Below are positions 5,816 through 7,986 of a DNA stretch of 7,986 bases, piece after piece; the first letter of the stretch is position 1, and the number at the start of each line of letters is the position of its first letter. A program made the position numbers and the translations under genes. Location: contig DVHM01000063.1 in NCBI GenBank assembly GCA_018712125.1, positions 1 through 7,986 on the forward strand, given 5' to 3'. This DNA comes from Pullilachnospira_A gallistercoris (lineage in GTDB: Bacteria; Bacillota; Clostridia; Lachnospirales; Lachnospiraceae). The notes below the pieces were generated by a model that was not told where the DNA came from, searched no databases, and saw only the letters and a list, made by a program, of their open reading frames with translations.

Positions 5816-6785
5816 CATGGACAAAGATATGGAAACAGGCGATGACCCAAAGTCTCCCCTTCGGGCTGAACACCCCCAGCCGCAAAACCCTGGGATTTTC
5901 CCTCTCCTGTCCCCTTTCAGGGCACGGACTGCGGATCCGGCTGAACAACGAGGACAGCCGACGGGCCGCCCGGATTCGAGGTGTCGCGGTGGAGACAGGC
6001 CGCACGGTCCGCACTCTGACCGTAAACGGCCGGGAATCCTTTTCCATCCCCGCCGGGCAAAGCGTCTGCACCGATCCCCTGCTCTTTAAATTCTCCGTAG
6101 GCGATATCCTCTCCCTTCGGTTTTTCCCGCTGACAAAGGCCAACGATATCAACTATATTGAGTCAGAGGCTTTCGCCTACAGGGGCGATCTTCTGCATGA
6201 ACCAAAGCTGCCTCCCTGCCCTAAAACCGCCACGGAGGAAAAATTTCAGATCTGCTGCTGAATGCCGGCATTTCCGGCAACTGCCTCGTTCACAGGCGGA
6301 CCGGTTTCTTTGATCCCTTTTTCGGGAAACGGGGGCTGGACCGATTCGACCGGGACGTGTTGCATGAGGAGCACGTTTCCGGCCTGATCCTGTCCATCGG
6401 CACAAACGACCTCTCTTTCATCGCGGAAAAGGACGAAAACAGTAAAATCAGCACCGATGTCGACGATCTGATCTCCGCCACCGCGGAAATCATAAAGAAA
6501 GCCAAAGCCCGCGGCATACGCGTGACCGCCACCAACGTAATGCCCAAATACAGTCCCAAAGAATACACCGAAAAGAAGGATAAAAAGCGCCTTGTCTACA
6601 ATGACTGGCTGCGAAACTGCAAAGATATCGACTATTTTCTGGACTGGGATCTTCTTGCAAGAGATCCCGAACAGCCCGCTTTTCTGAAGGAGGGCTTCCA
6701 TCAGGGAGACTGGCTGCATCCATCCGTGGCCGGAGGTCTGGAACTGGCCGAAAGCTTCGACTTGAAAAAACTGACCGGGGAGTAG
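5812..6785 (+). pseudogene. SGNH/GDSL esterase broken in two frames, serine block missing
   Basis: Two frames together make one SGNH-hydrolase gene. Frame one (5812-6261, 149 residues) is the N-terminal beta-rich accessory domain, ending ...EEKFQICC and a TGA. The downstream frame picks up at about 6252 with LLLNAGISGN (block II, oxyanion Gly) and continues through SIGTND (block III Asn) to GDWLHPS (block V Asp and His), ending at 6783-6785. The block I segment with the nucleophile serine (GDS), normally between these parts, is absent, and the two parts are in different frames. This indicates an internal deletion of a few dozen codons; a single-base indel could not explain the loss. Family members are carbohydrate or lipid esterases, and this domain arrangement resembles acetyl-xylan-esterase-like proteins of gut Clostridia. 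Without the serine it cannot be an ordinary esterase. It sits after the broken deacetylase and converges on the GH43 gene. Confidence 0.78.
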
Positions 6786-6788
6786 AGG

Positions 6789-7986
6789 TTAAAGTGCCAC
6801 TACTTCCCCCTCCGTTATACCGTTCTCATTGAAGGCATCTACTCTCACAAAGTAGTCAATTCCTTTAACTAGAGCGCCGATCTTCTGTTCCTTCTTTCCA
6901 AAAATCATGTAGCTGTGATAGAGCTTATCCTCAGCGTGTCCCCAGAGAATATTGTACCCCACCGCGTCCGCATCATCGGATGTAATAGCAACCTTCATAT
7001 CCAGATCATCGAGACGCTCTACGGTAAAGGTCGGCGCAACCGGTTTTTCTCCATCACTGATACCAAACACTCTCAAGCCACTGATAGCAGCCGGTTGATC
7101 GTAGGGAACTGCAAGCACCGTGAGTTTCAAATAACGTACCTGAGTGCCGTCCTCTCGTACTATTAAGTCATGGGGTAGATTAGTTTCGACATCGGATTTG
7201 TCCTCGATCATGAAATAATTTTCTCCATCTACAGATCCCTCCAGCATCCAACGAGTAACCAAGCTCCGTTCCTCGATGTAACGTATACTTCCAGTCCCAC
7301 AACCATGCATCTTTCCGGGACACTCTATCTCAATCTTATCATCTGCAAAATTGATCTGAACTGCATGTACATCCATTACCTTGCCAAGGTCCATCTGCAG
7401 CCACTCTCCAGACTGTGCGGTTGCAGCTCTCCACCAGGTCTGTACATTTTCCTCTGCTGCTTTTTCAGGCTCCTTTCCCTCCTCGAAGGAGGAAGCTGTC
7501 ATTTCTTTGCCATAACTTAAAAGCATCCACTCCGGATTCCTCCAAGGATCTTCCCGGAAATCCTCCACCGCCATAGGCCAGTCGCCATAACGCTGATTGC
7601 AGAATAATTCTCCATCTGCATCAAATCCCGCCGACCATAATCCAACACGTCGCTCATAATTGTGGTTGAGGCTGATGCTCATAGTAGAAGTATGCCATAG
7701 ACTGCCGGTCCCATCTTCCATAGTAGAACCGTGTCCGGCACCGGGAATAAATCCGCCGGGCTTATAGGAGAAAGGATTGTTCTTCGCCAACTGATAGGGT
7801 CCCAAAGGCTTGTCACTCACATAGACGCCGTCCGCATAAATGTTGTACTGAGTTGCCGGACATGCATACTGAAGATAATATTTTCCGTCATGCTTGTTCA
7901 TCCACGCGCCCTCGATGTAGGGACGGTTGCTCAGGAATCCCTTCATCATAATCTTCAGGTTTTCGGGAATGTTCGCCACCATCTCC
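6789..7986 (-). CDS. GH43-type glycoside hydrolase with discoidin and FN3-like domains (5' end outside window)
   Basis: The frame is open to the right edge, so the gene starts beyond it; the ATG at 7982 is internal. Numbering from that Met, residues 1 to about 155 are the C-terminal part of a five-bladed propeller of family GH43 (xylosidase/arabinofuranosidase type). Glu24 in RPYIEGAW is the likely general acid, followed by YLQYA, ADGVYVSDKPLGPY and GAGHGSTMEDGTGSLWHT. The two catalytic aspartates would lie outside the window. Residues about 160-308 form a discoidin-like (F5/8 type C, CBM-like) domain with GEWLQMDLGKVMDVHAVQI and AAISGLRVFG. Residues about 313-397 look like a fibronectin type III fold (GYNILWG, YFVRVDAFNENG). 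The likely role is removing xylose or arabinose side groups from plant polysaccharide. Cellular location cannot be told without the N-terminus. The stop is only three bases from the stop of the convergent broken esterase. Confidence 0.88.
   Translation of the reverse strand, partial: EMVANIPENLKIMMKGFLSNRPYIEGAWMNKHDGKYYLQYACPATQYNIYADGVYVSDKPLGPYQLAKNNPFSYKPGGFIPGAGHGSTMEDGTGSLWHTSTMSISLNHNYERRVGLWSAGFDADGELFCNQRYGDWPMAVEDFREDPWRNPEWMLLSYGKEMTASSFEEGKEPEKAAEENVQTWWRAATAQSGEWLQMDLGKVMDVHAVQINFADDKIEIECPGKMHGCGTGSIRYIEERSLVTRWMLEGSVDGENYFMIEDKSDVETNLPHDLIVREDGTQVRYLKLTVLAVPYDQPAAISGLRVFGISDGEKPVAPTFTVERLDDLDMKVAITSDDADAVGYNILWGHAEDKLYHSYMIFGKKEQKIGALVKGIDYFVRVDAFNENGITEGEVVAL

Noticed and set aside
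5748..6152. Minus-strand open frame opposite the SGNH N-terminal domain
   Set aside because: It is antisense to a recognisable domain, with no start signal or motif.

Overview
The window reads as chromosome of a Gram-positive Clostridia bacterium, most likely a Lachnospiraceae-type gut anaerobe. This is inferred from purine-rich Shine-Dalgarno sites (AGGAGG, AAAGGA), consensus-like sigma-A promoters, a redox-type Hsp33, a fused glutaminase-type NAD synthetase, and carbohydrate esterases beside a GH43 enzyme with accessory domains. No RNA gene, CRISPR array, insertion sequence or phage gene was seen.

Layout. Positions 1-155 (minus) hold the N-terminus of a membrane-anchored protein, perhaps an L,D-transpeptidase, with its own consensus promoter (195-222). 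Positions 227-3857 (minus) hold a compact housekeeping operon, transcribed from high to low coordinates: a SAM-dependent methyltransferase, hslO (Hsp33) and nadE (glutamine-dependent NAD+ synthetase). Four tandem copies of a 13-bp unit straddle the end of hslO and the hslO-nadE spacer. Positions 3909-4004 hold a nested inverted repeat in the divergent intergenic region. A plus-strand gene at 4125-5186, with a good promoter, encodes a two-helix membrane protein of unknown function.

From 5254 the region looks degraded. A good promoter and a very strong ribosome binding site lead into an ATG that is stopped after four codons. It is followed by the C-terminal part of a polysaccharide deacetylase. 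Translationally overlapping with that is an SGNH/GDSL esterase split into two frames, with its serine (GDS) block missing. A GH43 glycoside hydrolase with a discoidin-like domain and a C-terminal FN3-like domain then converges from the minus strand (6789 to beyond 7986) and has visibly lower GC.

How it fits together. The right half looks like a small polysaccharide-deconstruction neighbourhood (two carbohydrate-esterase-type genes plus GH43) in which both esterases have lost catalytic blocks. No convincing new defence or mobile system is visible. The items most worth a second look are the 3909-4004 inverted repeat, the paired esterase deletions under apparently intact expression signals, the 13-bp tandem repeat in the hslO/nadE junction, and the uncharacterised membrane protein.
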